From contig NZ_JBGCCH010000011.1 in assembly GCF_041261205.1 (NCBI RefSeq), positions 62,001 to 126,000 on the forward strand: a DNA stretch of 64,000 nt, read 5' to 3'. The number at the start of each line of letters is the position of its first letter. Positions within the stretch are counted from its first letter, which is position 1. Source of the DNA: Catenulispora sp. MAP5-51. Lineage in GTDB: Bacteria > Actinomycetota > Actinomycetes > Streptomycetales > Catenulisporaceae. The position numbers and the translations under genes were made by a program. The notes beneath the pieces are model-generated. The model saw nothing but the letters and a program-made list of their open reading frames with translations. It ran no database searches and was not told the DNA's origin. Shown here one piece after another: positions 8,129 through 16,189 of this stretch.

Positions 8129-8142
8129 GTGATCTGGGTCAC
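8129..8142. promoter_or_regulatory. CRP/GlxR-like operator upstream of pfkA
   Basis: GTGATCTGGGTCAC fits GTGA-N6-TCAC, the core recognised by CRP and GlxR proteins in actinobacteria. Its centre is about 24 bp upstream of the pfkA ATG, where binding would cover the promoter or start region. A second inverted pair (TCACATCTGGTGA at 8217-8229) lies on the side of the divergent hydrolase gene. Assignment rests on motif match only. Confidence 0.45.
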
Positions 8143-8325
8143 CGTACGATCACCGCCACCGTAACCGCTACGAGACGGTAACGAGAAGCGGTTGATCACC
8201 TGACGAGACACGCCGGTCACATCTGGTGATCTTCGTCCCGGGCCATGTCAGTCGGGGCGTGTCGCCCGGGGGCTTACACCCGCGGGCCGATGTGCTGCGG
8301 AATCGCCGCGTGACAGGGTTCGAAC

Positions 8326-9627
8326 ATGACGACCACACCGATCACCGGCCGCACCCGGCGCCCGACTCGCCGCACCGTCCTGGGGGCCGCGCTGGCCGCC
8401 GGGACCGCGGTTCCGTTGAGCCTGGCCGACCGGGCCTCGGCCGCCGCGAGCGCCGCAAACGGCATGACCGCCACAAATGCCGCTGCCACCACGAACGCCG
8501 CCGGCGCCGCCCACGCCTTCTCGCCGCGACCGGCCGCCGCCAAGAACTCCGGCGCCCCGGCGAGTCTGACCATCCCGCCGCCGACCGGCCCGCACCGCGT
8601 CGGCACCGTCAACCTGCACCTGGTGGACGACTCCCGTCCCGACCCGCTGACCCCGAGCCAGCGCTATCCGCTGATGGCCAGCATCTGGTACCCGGCCCGC
8701 GACACCGAGCGCTTCCCGACCGCGCCCTGGATGACGCCCGGCACCTTCCAGGCCTGGCTGGCCGACGTCGGCTTCCCCCCGACCAGCCTGCCGGTCCCGG
8801 ACACCGCCGGGCACCTCGGCGCCCCGGTGGAGCGCGGCCGGCGCCCGCGCCCGGTCATCCTGTTCTCCCACGGCGCCCACGACCACCGCTCCGACACCAC
8901 GACCGTGGTGCAGGAACTCGTCAGCCACGGCTACGTCGTGGCCACCGTGGACCACACCTACGACGCCTTCACGCAGTTCCCCGGCGGCCCGGTCCTGAGC
9001 CCGGTCGGCGCCGTCAACGTCCCGGAGTCGCCGAGCGACTTCGCCGCCGACCTGAAGTTCCTGTTGGACACCGTCCACGCCATAGCCGCCGGCCACAACC
9101 CCGACGTGGACCGGCAACCGCTGCCCGCGGGCCTGGCCGGCAGCCTGGACCTGGAGCGGGTCGGCGTCTTCGGCTGGTCCAAGGGCGGGACCGCGGCCAC
9201 CCTGGAGACCATCGCCGACGACCGGGTCCGCGCCGGCCTGGCCTTCGACGGCCCGATGGAGCCCACCATCACCACCGACCTGGACAAGCCGTTCATGATG
9301 ATGAGCGCGGTCTTCACCCGGGAGAGCGACCCCGACGCCCAGGAGTTCTGGACGCACCTGAAGGGCTGGCGGCGGTACTGCGAGCTCCAAGGCGCCGAGC
9401 ACATCTCGTTCACCGACAGCGAGGGCCTGATCCTGCCGGCGGCCGCGCTCCTCGGGCTGGACGAGGCCGGAGTCCAGGGCTTCGTCGGCACCATGGACCC
9501 GAACGAGGGCGTCCGGATCCAGCAGGCCTACCCGCGCGCCTTCTTCGACCTGCACCTGCGGAACCGGCACAGCAAGCTGCTGGACGGGCCCTCGCCGCAG
9601 TTCCCCTCGGTGAAGTTCGTGGCCTGA
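8326..9627 (+). CDS. Secreted alpha/beta hydrolase, PAF-acetylhydrolase/lipase-like
   Basis: The 433-residue protein starts with a twin-arginine type signal (RRTVLGAALAAG at residues 15-26, followed by an Ala-rich cleavage region), so it is probably exported folded. The mature part has ILFSHGAHDH (oxyanion region, about 179-187) and the nucleophile elbow GWSKGG with Ser285, as in the platelet-activating-factor acetylhydrolase-like branch of alpha/beta hydrolases. DGPM and EHISFTD supply candidates for the acid and His. The true substrate is unknown. The gene is divergent from pfkA and monocistronic, and nothing suggests a pathway. Confidence 0.8.
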   Translation: MTTTPITGRTRRPTRRTVLGAALAAGTAVPLSLADRASAAASAANGMTATNAAATTNAAGAAHAFSPRPAAAKNSGAPASLTIPPPTGPHRVGTVNLHLVDDSRPDPLTPSQRYPLMASIWYPARDTERFPTAPWMTPGTFQAWLADVGFPPTSLPVPDTAGHLGAPVERGRRPRPVILFSHGAHDHRSDTTTVVQELVSHGYVVATVDHTYDAFTQFPGGPVLSPVGAVNVPESPSDFAADLKFLLDTVHAIAAGHNPDVDRQPLPAGLAGSLDLERVGVFGWSKGGTAATLETIADDRVRAGLAFDGPMEPTITTDLDKPFMMMSAVFTRESDPDAQEFWTHLKGWRRYCELQGAEHISFTDSEGLILPAAALLGLDEAGVQGFVGTMDPNEGVRIQQAYPRAFFDLHLRNRHSKLLDGPSPQFPSVKFVA

Positions 9628-9658
9628 GGGCCGGAGCGGTCCGAACTGGATCGGGGCG

Positions 9659-9689
9659 GGTCAGGGCACCAGCAGGTCAGGGCACCAGC
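9659..9689. repeat. Stop-codon-straddling 15-bp tandem duplication
   Basis: GGTCAGGGCACCAGC occurs at 9659-9673 and 9675-9689, a period of 16 bp. The second copy contains the last codons and the stop (9677-9679) of the DinB-fold gene; the first lies just beyond it. The period is not a multiple of three, so the duplicated stop is in another frame. Confidence 0.85.
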
Positions 9690-10390
9690 GGCGCCTTGAC
9701 CACCCGCTCCCCCGCCTCCCGGTCGCCGTTCCACACCAGCCCCGAGGCGTCCGTCCCGATCCGGCCCCACAGCATCAGCGCCAGGTCCGAGGCCGTCCCG
9801 GCGACCTCGGACACCGGCTCGCCGGGCCCGTGCTCCCAGGACCGGCCGACGTCCGTGGCGGTCAGCCGCAGCGCGGTCGCGGGCTCGGCGGCCAGTCCGC
9901 GCTGGACCATGCGCGGCGCGAACAGTTCGAACACCTCGCTGACCGCGTCGACGGCGAACGCCGGCTCGAAGGGCTCGGCGGCGCCGAGGGCGTTCTGCGC
10001 GTCCCAGCGGTGCATCCGGGTCTCGTGCGCGCGCCGGCGCTGCCAGAAGCCGACGGTGCGCGGCATCAGGCTGCTGAAGGTCCAGGCCTCGGTGGCGGCG
10101 TCGGCGGACAGCGCGGTGGTGATCTCCTCGACGGTGCTCAGGTACCAGGTGTGCAGGGACGCCGGGTCGTGCGGCGCGGTGCGCTCCTGGTCGTTGCGGC
10201 CGTGGCCCTCCTGGACCGCCGTGCCGACCCACAGGTTGCCGTTGCCGAGGTGGTCGACCAGCTCGTAGAGGGTCCACGGCGCGCAGGAGGGCACCTGGCG
10301 GCCGAGGTCCTCCTTGGTCAGGCCGACGAGCAGCGTGCCGAAAGTGTCCAGCTCGGAGCGCAGGACGCCGAAGAAGTCGAATTCACCCAT
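9677..10390 (-). CDS. DinB-fold, mycothiol-dependent maleylpyruvate isomerase family protein
   Basis: The 237-residue protein has the typical start FFGVLRSELDTFGTLLVGLTKEDLGRQVPSCAPWTLYELVDHLGN. This gives the first His of the metal-binding His triad in DHLG, with a later one in RAHETRMHRWD. This family (maleylpyruvate isomerase N-terminal domain) uses mycothiol in actinobacteria, but most members are of unknown substrate. The stop codon lies inside the second copy of a perfect 15-bp direct duplication (9659-9673 and 9675-9689). Upstream is a 13-bp tandem repeat array. Confidence 0.8.
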   Translation of the reverse strand: MGEFDFFGVLRSELDTFGTLLVGLTKEDLGRQVPSCAPWTLYELVDHLGNGNLWVGTAVQEGHGRNDQERTAPHDPASLHTWYLSTVEEITTALSADAATEAWTFSSLMPRTVGFWQRRRAHETRMHRWDAQNALGAAEPFEPAFAVDAVSEVFELFAPRMVQRGLAAEPATALRLTATDVGRSWEHGPGEPVSEVAGTASDLALMLWGRIGTDASGLVWNGDREAGERVVKAPLVP

Positions 10391-10444
10391 GGGCCGGAAC
10401 CTACCGGAGCCGCCCCGCCGCCGCGTCCGATGACCGCCAGGAGA

Positions 10445-10514
10445 GGCAGTACTGAGTGGCAGTACTGGGAGGCAGTACTGGGAGGCAGTACTGGGAGGCA
10501 GTACTGAGAGGCAG
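10445..10514. repeat. 13-bp intergenic minisatellite, 5.4 copies
   Basis: Five head-to-tail copies of GGCAGTACTGGGA, with small changes in the first and last, run from 10445 to 10509 and are followed by a partial copy. Each unit contains the self-complementary AGTACT. The array fills most of the gap between the GNAT gene stop and the DinB-fold gene start. The unit length is not a multiple of three and no gene spans it. Regulator sites in phase with about 1.25 helical turns are possible but unproven. Confidence 0.9.
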
Positions 10515-10520
10515 CGGCCG

Positions 10521-10952
10521 TCAGTCGAGGCGCTTGAACATGTGGACGTCCTCGGCGTCGCCCGGGATACCGCGCGTACGGCCGGTCTCGACGTAGCCGT
10601 GGCGCTGGTAGAACTCCGGGGCCTGGAACGTGAACGAGGACACCGCGACCCGGTCGCAGCCGCGCCGCCGGGCCTCGTCCTCGGCGGCGCGCAGGATCTT
10701 CGAGCCCCAGCCGTCCTGGCGGGAGTCGGCGCGCACCCACAGCATGCTGATCCCGCACAGCCCGGCCCAGGTCCAGGCGGTCAGGCCGCCGACGATCGCG
10801 CCGGCGTCGTCGGTCACCTTCACCGAGAAGACGTCCTGGTCGGCCTTGGTGGTGCCGGTCGCGGCGAAGTTGAACTCGTCCAGCCCGGCTTCGAGAGCCT
10901 CGGAGAGCTCCGGGTCGCGGCCGCCGGTGGTCAGGGTGGTCAGGGTGGTCAT
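10521..10952 (-). CDS. GNAT-family N-acetyltransferase
   Basis: The 143-residue single-domain acetyltransferase shows the acetyl-CoA loop region VRADSRQDGWGSKILRAAEDEARRRGCDRVAVSSFTFQAPEFYQRHGY, where a Q-x-x-G-x-G-type loop and the YQRHGY segment mark motifs A and B. The acceptor is unknown. Its ATG shares one base with the stop of the MacR-like regulator gene (TGATG), so it is the last gene of the plsC-macS-macR operon. The open frame reads further upstream, but that part is out-of-frame regulator sequence. Confidence 0.85.
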   Translation of the reverse strand: MTTLTTLTTGGRDPELSEALEAGLDEFNFAATGTTKADQDVFSVKVTDDAGAIVGGLTAWTWAGLCGISMLWVRADSRQDGWGSKILRAAEDEARRRGCDRVAVSSFTFQAPEFYQRHGYVETGRTRGIPGDAEDVHMFKRLD

Positions 10953-11656
10953 CAGTCGTCCTCGTCGAGCCCTTGGGCTATCGCGTAACGCACCAGCTCG
11001 ACACGGTTGTGCAGCTGAAGCTTGTTGAGCGTGTTCTGTACGTGGTTCTGCACCGTCCGGTGCGAGAGCACCAGGCGGTCGGCGATCTGCTTGTACGACA
11101 GCCCCTTGGCGACCAGCCGCAGAACCTCGGTCTCGCGCTCCGTGAGCCGCGGGGCGTCCGCTCCGGCCCCGGTGCCGGAGCCCGCTGGCGTGATCGCCAG
11201 CTTGCGGAACTCCCCGAGCACCAGCCCGGCCAGGCCGGGGGTGAACACCGGGTCGCCGACCGCGATGCGCTCCACCGCCGCCAGCAGTTCCTCGCGGCTG
11301 GCGGACTTCACCAGGTAGCCGATGGCGCCGGCCTTCACCGCCTGGAGCACGTCCTGCTGCTCGCCGGAGGCCGAGAGCACCAGGACCTTGACGTCCGGGT
11401 CGGCGGCGACCAGGCGGGCGGTGACCTCCGCGCCGGAGAGCTTGGGCATCTGCATGTCCAGGACCACGACCTGCGGGCGCGCGGCCGTCCCGCGCCGCAC
11501 CGCCTCCTCGCCGTCGCCCGCGGTGGCCACCACGTCGTACCCGGCCTCGGCGAGGTCGCGGGCCACCGCGTCGCGCCACATCGGGTGGTCGTCGGCGACC
11601 ATGACCCTGACCTGAGTGTCCACGGTCCCCGACCCTATCGAGGGCTGCCCACTCAT
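10952..11656 (-). CDS. macR: LuxR-type response regulator, MacR-like
   Basis: The 234-residue regulator has a receiver domain with Asp22-Asp23 and phospho-acceptor Asp67 (VVVLDMQMP), and an HTH-LuxR domain near residues 165-225 (LTERETEVLRLVAKGLSYKQIADRL). It is encoded 19 nt after a histidine kinase of the MacS type. The kinase-regulator pair next to plsC matches the position of MacRS in Streptomyces as I recall it; MacRS influences morphology and antibiotic production there. The symbol is assigned on that basis. Confidence 0.85.
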   Translation of the reverse strand: MSGQPSIGSGTVDTQVRVMVADDHPMWRDAVARDLAEAGYDVVATAGDGEEAVRRGTAARPQVVVLDMQMPKLSGAEVTARLVAADPDVKVLVLSASGEQQDVLQAVKAGAIGYLVKSASREELLAAVERIAVGDPVFTPGLAGLVLGEFRKLAITPAGSGTGAGADAPRLTERETEVLRLVAKGLSYKQIADRLVLSHRTVQNHVQNTLNKLQLHNRVELVRYAIAQGLDEDD

Positions 11657-11675
11657 CGCACCATCCCTGTGGCGC

Positions 11676-13031
11676 TCACCGCAGGGCCTTGCGCAGCGCC
11701 GACACCGACGGGGCCGCGCCGCGCGGGACCGGCGGGCGCGGCACCCGCATCTCGACCTCGGTGCCCTGGCCCGGGATGGAGACCACCTCGACGCTGCCCC
11801 CGACGTCGGCCAGCCGGCCCCGGATGGAGTGCGCGACCCCGAGGCGGCCGGCCCGGCGGGCCTCCTCCAGGCGGCCCTCGGGGATGCCGGGGCCGTCGTC
11901 GCGGACGGTCACGATGACGCCGTCGCCCTCGTCCTCGACCAGGATCCAGGCGCGGGCGCCGAGGCCGTCGGCACCGGGGCCGCCGTGCGCGCGGACGTTG
12001 TCCAGCGCGGCCGCGGCCGCCGCGGCCACCTCGCGCGCCACCGGGCTCGGCAGCGCCACCGGCGCCCCGGGCCCGGCCAGCGTCACCCGCGGGCCGGTCA
12101 GCCGGCCGAGCAGGGCGCACAGGTCCAGGTCGACGGGGTCGACGGGGTCGGCGCCGTCGGCTCCGGCCTCCTGCTCGACCTCGTGCCAGCTGTGCACCAG
12201 CGCCCGCAGCGCCAGCTCCTGCTCCCCGGCCATCAGGCCCAGGTCCCGGCCCGCGCCGCCGATCTCCGCGCCGCGCCGCTGGACCAGGGCCAGCACCTGC
12301 AGCACGCCGTCGTGGATGTCGCGGGCCAGGCGCTGGCGCTCGCGGGTGGCGGCCTCCAGGCGCTGGGCCCGCACCAGGGTGAGCTCGGCGGTGCGGCCGA
12401 GCTCGGTGACGTAGCCGATGGCCGCGCCGGTCAGCACCATCAGCACGATGTTGTGGATCGAGTCCGGACTCAGCGCGCCGCGTTCGAGAAGGTCGGCGCC
12501 GCCCATCAGGGCCGCCGCGCCCACGCCGCCGCGCCATCCCAGTGCGATGGCCGCGGCGATCACCGGGGCCGAGGACCAGACGGTGGGCAGGGTCAGGGCG
12601 CCGTCCTGGATCCGCGTCGGGGTGTCGACCAGGACGGTGCTCAGGACCGCGGCCGCGCCGACGGCGAGGTCGGCGGCCAGGAAGGACAGCAGCGCGCGCC
12701 GGGGCGTGGTGGTGCGGTGGTAGACGATGCCGGTCCAGGCGGTCCACACGGACATGGTGAACAGGACCACGATCGCCGGGCCGATGTGCGCGTACTGGTT
12801 GTAGGAGGCTGCGAAGCGGGTTATGGCGTAGAGGAGGGCCAGGGAGCGGAAGAAGCCGAGCGCGCGCCACAGGGCGGTGTCGACGGCCGAGCGCGGTTCC
12901 GGCGCGGCGGCGGCAAAAGCCGGCGTGGCGGTCTTCTCGATCGACCCGGCCGACCCGGCGAGCGCCTCCACAGCCCCCTCGATGACCGGCTGCGGCACCG
13001 CAGCCGCCGCCGGCTCCCCCAGCCCGCTCAT
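11676..13031 (-). CDS. macS: MacS-family sensor histidine kinase
   Basis: The 451-residue kinase has an N-terminal cytoplasmic tail of about 60 residues and around six membrane spans (60-205) with very short loops. The HisKA_3 box ERQRLARDIHDGVLQVLALVQRR places the acceptor at His240. The C-terminal ATPase domain has DDGPGIPEG and GLGARAWILVEDEGDG. The lack of a large sensor domain implies an envelope or membrane signal. It lies 10 nt after plsC and 19 nt before its response regulator. Confidence 0.88.
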   Translation of the reverse strand: MSGLGEPAAAAVPQPVIEGAVEALAGSAGSIEKTATPAFAAAAPEPRSAVDTALWRALGFFRSLALLYAITRFAASYNQYAHIGPAIVVLFTMSVWTAWTGIVYHRTTTPRRALLSFLAADLAVGAAAVLSTVLVDTPTRIQDGALTLPTVWSSAPVIAAAIALGWRGGVGAAALMGGADLLERGALSPDSIHNIVLMVLTGAAIGYVTELGRTAELTLVRAQRLEAATRERQRLARDIHDGVLQVLALVQRRGAEIGGAGRDLGLMAGEQELALRALVHSWHEVEQEAGADGADPVDPVDLDLCALLGRLTGPRVTLAGPGAPVALPSPVAREVAAAAAAALDNVRAHGGPGADGLGARAWILVEDEGDGVIVTVRDDGPGIPEGRLEEARRAGRLGVAHSIRGRLADVGGSVEVVSIPGQGTEVEMRVPRPPVPRGAAPSVSALRKALR

Positions 13032-13041
13032 CGCTCCCCGC

Positions 13042-13896
13042 TCATTGCCGCCGGGCGTCCTCGTCGGCCTCCTGCTGCCGCTGCTCCTCGATCGCGGCGC
13101 GGCGCTCCTCGGCGGCGGCCTTCTTCGCCTCGGCCCGCTGCTCGGCGCGCTCGGCGGCCTTCTCGGCGGACAGGATCTTCTTAGCGTCGGTGGCGTACAT
13201 GTCGACGTACTCCTGTTCCGACAGGTCCAGGAGCGCGTACATGATCTCGTCGGTGATGGACCGCAGGATGTAGCGGTCGTCCACGGCGCCGGGGACCTCG
13301 CGGTAGCGGGAGAAGTCCAGCGGTTCGCCGAAGCGGACGCCGACCCGCTTGATCTTCGGCATCACCTGGCCGGTGGGCTGGATCTCGTAGGTGCCGACCA
13401 TGGCGCAGGGCACGACCGGGATGCCGGACTCCAGCGCGATGCGCGCGATGCCGGTGCGGCCCTTGTACAGGCGTCCGTCGGGCGAGCGGGTGCCCTCCGG
13501 GTACAGGCCCAGGGCCTTGCCCTCGGACAGGATCCGCAGGGCGGTCTTCAGCGCCGGGTCGGCGGCCTTGCCGCTGGAGCGGTCGATCGGCACCGAGCGC
13601 ACGCCGCGGAAGAAGGCCGCGGTCAGCCGGCCCTTGACGCCCTTGCCGGTGAAGTAGTCGCTCTTGGCCAGGAAGTACACCGGCCGCGGGACCATCAGCG
13701 GCATGAAGAAGGAGTCGGAGAAGGACATGTGGTTGCTGGCAAGGATGACCGGACCCTCGGCCGGGATGTTCTCCAGGCCCTTGGCCCACGGACGGAAGAG
13801 CACCCGGAGAAGCGGCCCCAGGAAGATCACCTTGAGCAAGCCGTAGAACAACCGTCTGCCTCTCCGTAGGGCGGTATGCGCGTACAGTGACTCCAT
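13042..13896 (-). CDS. plsC: 1-acyl-sn-glycerol-3-phosphate acyltransferase (PlsC/LPLAT family)
   Basis: The 284-residue acyltransferase makes phosphatidate from lysophosphatidate and an acyl donor in phospholipid synthesis. Motif I is NHMSFSD (residues 55-61) and motif III is EGTR (134-137), with VRSVPIDRS and IPVVPCAMVGTYE as motifs II and IV. A hydrophobic N-terminal stretch anchors it to the membrane. The C-terminal 45 residues form a charged Ala/Glu/Arg helix, a tail common in actinobacterial members. It heads the operon with macS, macR and a GNAT gene and is divergent from an esterase gene 89 bp away, so lipid genes flank the promoter on both sides. Confidence 0.92.
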   Translation of the reverse strand: MESLYAHTALRRGRRLFYGLLKVIFLGPLLRVLFRPWAKGLENIPAEGPVILASNHMSFSDSFFMPLMVPRPVYFLAKSDYFTGKGVKGRLTAAFFRGVRSVPIDRSSGKAADPALKTALRILSEGKALGLYPEGTRSPDGRLYKGRTGIARIALESGIPVVPCAMVGTYEIQPTGQVMPKIKRVGVRFGEPLDFSRYREVPGAVDDRYILRSITDEIMYALLDLSEQEYVDMYATDAKKILSAEKAAERAEQRAEAKKAAAEERRAAIEEQRQQEADEDARRQ

Positions 13897-13985
13897 ACCG
13901 TCAACGCGCGGGGTCTTCTTCGGGTTTCCGAAGCGAACACTACTGCGTGCGGCGTCGCTGTACTCCCCCCGTCCGCCGTGGAACG

Positions 13986-14768
13986 ATGGTGACCATGACC
14001 GCGCCCGTGCTCCCCGGTGCCGAACCCTTCTCGCACGACTCCGAGCCCGCAGGCCCGCGCATCGGCGTACTGCTGTGCCACGGCTTCACCGGCTCCCCGC
14101 AATCCCTGCGCCCCTGGGCCGAGCACCTGGTGGAGGCCGGTTTCGGGGTGCGGCTGCCGCGCCTGCCCGGCCACGGCACGCACTGGCGGGACATGCAGGT
14201 CACCACCTGGGACGACTGGTACGCCGAGGTGGACCGGGCCTTCCACGAACTGCGGGCCGGCTACGAGCAGGTGTTCGTGATGGGCCTGTCGATGGGCGGC
14301 ACGCTCACCCTGCGCCTGGCCGAGCGGCACGGGGCCGAGGTGGCCGGGATCGTGCTGGTCAACGCCTCGGTGAAGCCCGACAAGGCGGTCCTGAAGGCGG
14401 TGCCGGTGCTCAAGCACCTGGTGCCCAGCGTCGCCGGCATCGGCAACGCGATCAACAAGCAGGGTGTCAGCGAACTGGCTTACGACCGGGTGCCGCTCAA
14501 GGCCCTGGACTCCTTCGCCGGCGGCTGGCGGACCGTGGCGGCCGACCTGCCGAAGGTCACGCAGCCGACCCTGTTGTTCCGGTCCACCGCGGACCCGGTC
14601 GTGCACCCGTCGAACAGCGCCGTGATCTTGTCCCGCATCTCCTCCACCGACGTCACCGAGCAGGTGCTGGAGAAGAGCTCGCACGTGGCCACCCTGGACC
14701 ACGACGCGGAGCGGATCTTTGCCGGAAGCGTGGAATTCGTCCGGCGGGTCGCCGGGTTGGGGAATTGA
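13986..14768 (+). CDS. Alpha/beta hydrolase, carboxylesterase/monoacylglycerol lipase-like
   Basis: About 260 residues, resembling Est30/thermostable carboxylesterases. LLCHGFTGSP is the oxyanion-hole motif, VMGLSMGG the nucleophile elbow (Ser102), STADPVV carries the catalytic Asp, and SSHVATLDHD the His. Start choice is uncertain: ATG at 13986 and ATG at 13995 are in frame, and GTGGAACG provides a weak ribosome-binding site. The gene is divergent from plsC and its stop is followed one base later by a GTG start, so it is co-transcribed with the membrane protein downstream. A role in lipid turnover is plausible from context only. Confidence 0.85.
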   Translation: MVTMTAPVLPGAEPFSHDSEPAGPRIGVLLCHGFTGSPQSLRPWAEHLVEAGFGVRLPRLPGHGTHWRDMQVTTWDDWYAEVDRAFHELRAGYEQVFVMGLSMGGTLTLRLAERHGAEVAGIVLVNASVKPDKAVLKAVPVLKHLVPSVAGIGNAINKQGVSELAYDRVPLKALDSFAGGWRTVAADLPKVTQPTLLFRSTADPVVHPSNSAVILSRISSTDVTEQVLEKSSHVATLDHDAERIFAGSVEFVRRVAGLGN

Positions 14769-14769
14769 T

Positions 14770-15414
14770 GTGAGCACCGCCAGCGAACAACCGGGTCCCG
14801 GTCTGCCCGAGGAGCCCGTCGAGTCCATGGAGCCGGCCGAAGGGCCCGCCGAGGAGGTGGCGACGGCCGCGGGGGCCGGCGCCGACGTGGCCGCCGAAGC
14901 GCCGGAGCCGTCCGAGCCCGAGAACGAGCCCACCGCCCCCGCCGACCATCCCGAGACCGAGGAAGAGCGCGTCGCCCGCGAGCGCGTGGAGTTCGACAAG
15001 CTGGTCGCCGCCTTCCACGGCGAGTCGGCCCCGGACCCGCAGCCGAACCGCCCCGACAGCTCGGCCCCGCGCAAGATCGTCCGCTACCCGGTGCTGGACC
15101 CGCGCCCGGAGTGGCCCTCGGAGATCCTGGAGCCGAGCGACGAGACCACCTCGGACCCGCTGGACCACGTCGAGCACTACGAGCAGCCCGATCCGCCGCT
15201 GCCGCAGGTCGCCGCCGCGACCCTGGCGTCCTGGGTGATGTTGCTCGGCGGCGTGGGCTTCCTGGTGCTGCACACGCTGCTTCAGTGGCAGACGCCGGAG
15301 TACCTGGGCTGGCTGGCGGTGATCGGCGTCTTCGGCGGCATCATCTCCCTGGTGATGCGGATGAAGCCGGACCGCGACGAGTACGACGACCCCGACAACG
15401 GCGCGGTGGTTTGA
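14770..15414 (+). CDS. Acidic-linker membrane protein of unknown function
   Basis: The 214-residue protein begins at a GTG one base after the esterase stop. Residues 1-70 are rich in Glu, Pro and Ala and look disordered. A conserved-looking central part (EERVARERVEFDKLVAAFHGES and KIVRYPVLDPRPEWPSE) precedes two membrane spans near residues 150-172 and 178-197, followed by a short acidic tail. Most of the protein would be cytoplasmic. I recognise no functional domain; homologues are linked to the plsC/esterase region in other actinomycetes as I recall. Its stop is immediately followed by the stop of the converging endonuclease-like gene. Confidence 0.75.
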   Translation: MSTASEQPGPGLPEEPVESMEPAEGPAEEVATAAGAGADVAAEAPEPSEPENEPTAPADHPETEEERVARERVEFDKLVAAFHGESAPDPQPNRPDSSAPRKIVRYPVLDPRPEWPSEILEPSDETTSDPLDHVEHYEQPDPPLPQVAAATLASWVMLLGGVGFLVLHTLLQWQTPEYLGWLAVIGVFGGIISLVMRMKPDRDEYDDPDNGAVV

Positions 15415-16122
15415 TCAGATCCGCAGGACCGCCAGCACCGGCAGGTGGTCGGTGGCCAGCGCGGTGTCGGCCGGACTGACCAGGTCCGTGGGAACCCCCG
15501 CGCGCACCACGTCGATGTCCCGGGAGACGAACACCGCGTCCAGCCGCTGATACGGGTTCTTGCCGGTCGAGGTGAACTCCGCCCCGAACGGCGCGGCCAT
15601 CCACGCGTCCGCCAAGCGGTCGGTGAGGATGCCCCACTCGACGCTGCCGGGGTAGCTGTTGAAGTCCCCGGCCAGGATCCGCGGCTTGGTCTGGTTGCGC
15701 TCCGCGAACCCGTCGAGATGCCCCAGCACCTCCCCGGCCTGGTAGACGCGCTGCTTCAGGTTCATGCTCAGGTGGGTCCCGGCGACGGTGAACCGGCTGC
15801 CGCCGATCTTGAGCGCGGCCAGCGCCAGTCCCCGCAGGTGGTAGCCCCGGCGGTGCTCCAGGTAGAGCACCTCGGTGTCCTCCACCGTGACGTTCGGCCC
15901 GGCCAGCAGCAGGTTGCCCGAGGCGTCGGCGCCGCCGGCCACGATCTTCAGGCCGAACGAGGCCGCCATCGTCCGGGCGGCGCGGCGCCACCCGAAGAAG
16001 CGCGGCGACTCCTGGATGCACACCACGTCGGGAGCGCATGAGCGCACGACGCGTGCCAGGGCTGCGCGGTCGTCTCGTAAGGACCGCACGTTGTAAGTGA
16101 GTACCCGTATCGTCTCCTCCAT
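15415..16122 (-). CDS. Endonuclease/exonuclease/phosphatase-family metal hydrolase
   Basis: The 235-residue protein has the EEP fold hallmarks: LTYNVRSL (Asn), VCIQES (metal-binding Glu), AGTHLSMN (His), LAGDFNSYPGS (Asp-x-Asn), RLDAVFVS and ATDHLPVLAVL (Asp-His). It may cleave DNA, RNA or phosphate esters; the family does not settle this. The ATG at 16122 gives the conserved N-terminus, and no ribosome-binding site precedes it. Earlier GTGs at 16134 and 16131 are in frame. The start codon lies within one arm of an 18-bp inverted repeat. It is downstream of the glucokinase gene on the same strand. Confidence 0.82.
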   Translation of the reverse strand: MEETIRVLTYNVRSLRDDRAALARVVRSCAPDVVCIQESPRFFGWRRAARTMAASFGLKIVAGGADASGNLLLAGPNVTVEDTEVLYLEHRRGYHLRGLALAALKIGGSRFTVAGTHLSMNLKQRVYQAGEVLGHLDGFAERNQTKPRILAGDFNSYPGSVEWGILTDRLADAWMAAPFGAEFTSTGKNPYQRLDAVFVSRDIDVVRAGVPTDLVSPADTALATDHLPVLAVLRI

Positions 16123-16159
16123 AGCGATCACCACGCTAAGCGGTGATCGCTATGGAGGA
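16115..16159. repeat. 18-bp perfect inverted repeat over the EEP-gene start codon
   Basis: Arms 16115-16132 and 16142-16159 are exact inverse complements separated by 9 nt. In the minus-strand transcript the second arm contains the ATG of the EEP gene and the following GGAGGA. The hairpin would hide the initiation region from ribosomes. It also lies 31 nt beyond the glucokinase stop, but it lacks a following T-run, so it does not look like a simple terminator. Confidence 0.85.
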
Positions 16160-16189
16160 AAGTGCTGGGGTCCTTGTGAGACCAGAGGT

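Noticed and set aside
8226-10268. 680-codon plus-strand frame
   Set aside because: It overlaps the secreted hydrolase and DinB-fold genes in another frame and consists mostly of Arg/Pro/Gly, an artefact of high GC.
16097-16112. Half match to the MacR-type box TGAGTAC-N2-GTA
   Set aside because: It lies within the EEP coding sequence and only one half agrees with the motif as I remember it.
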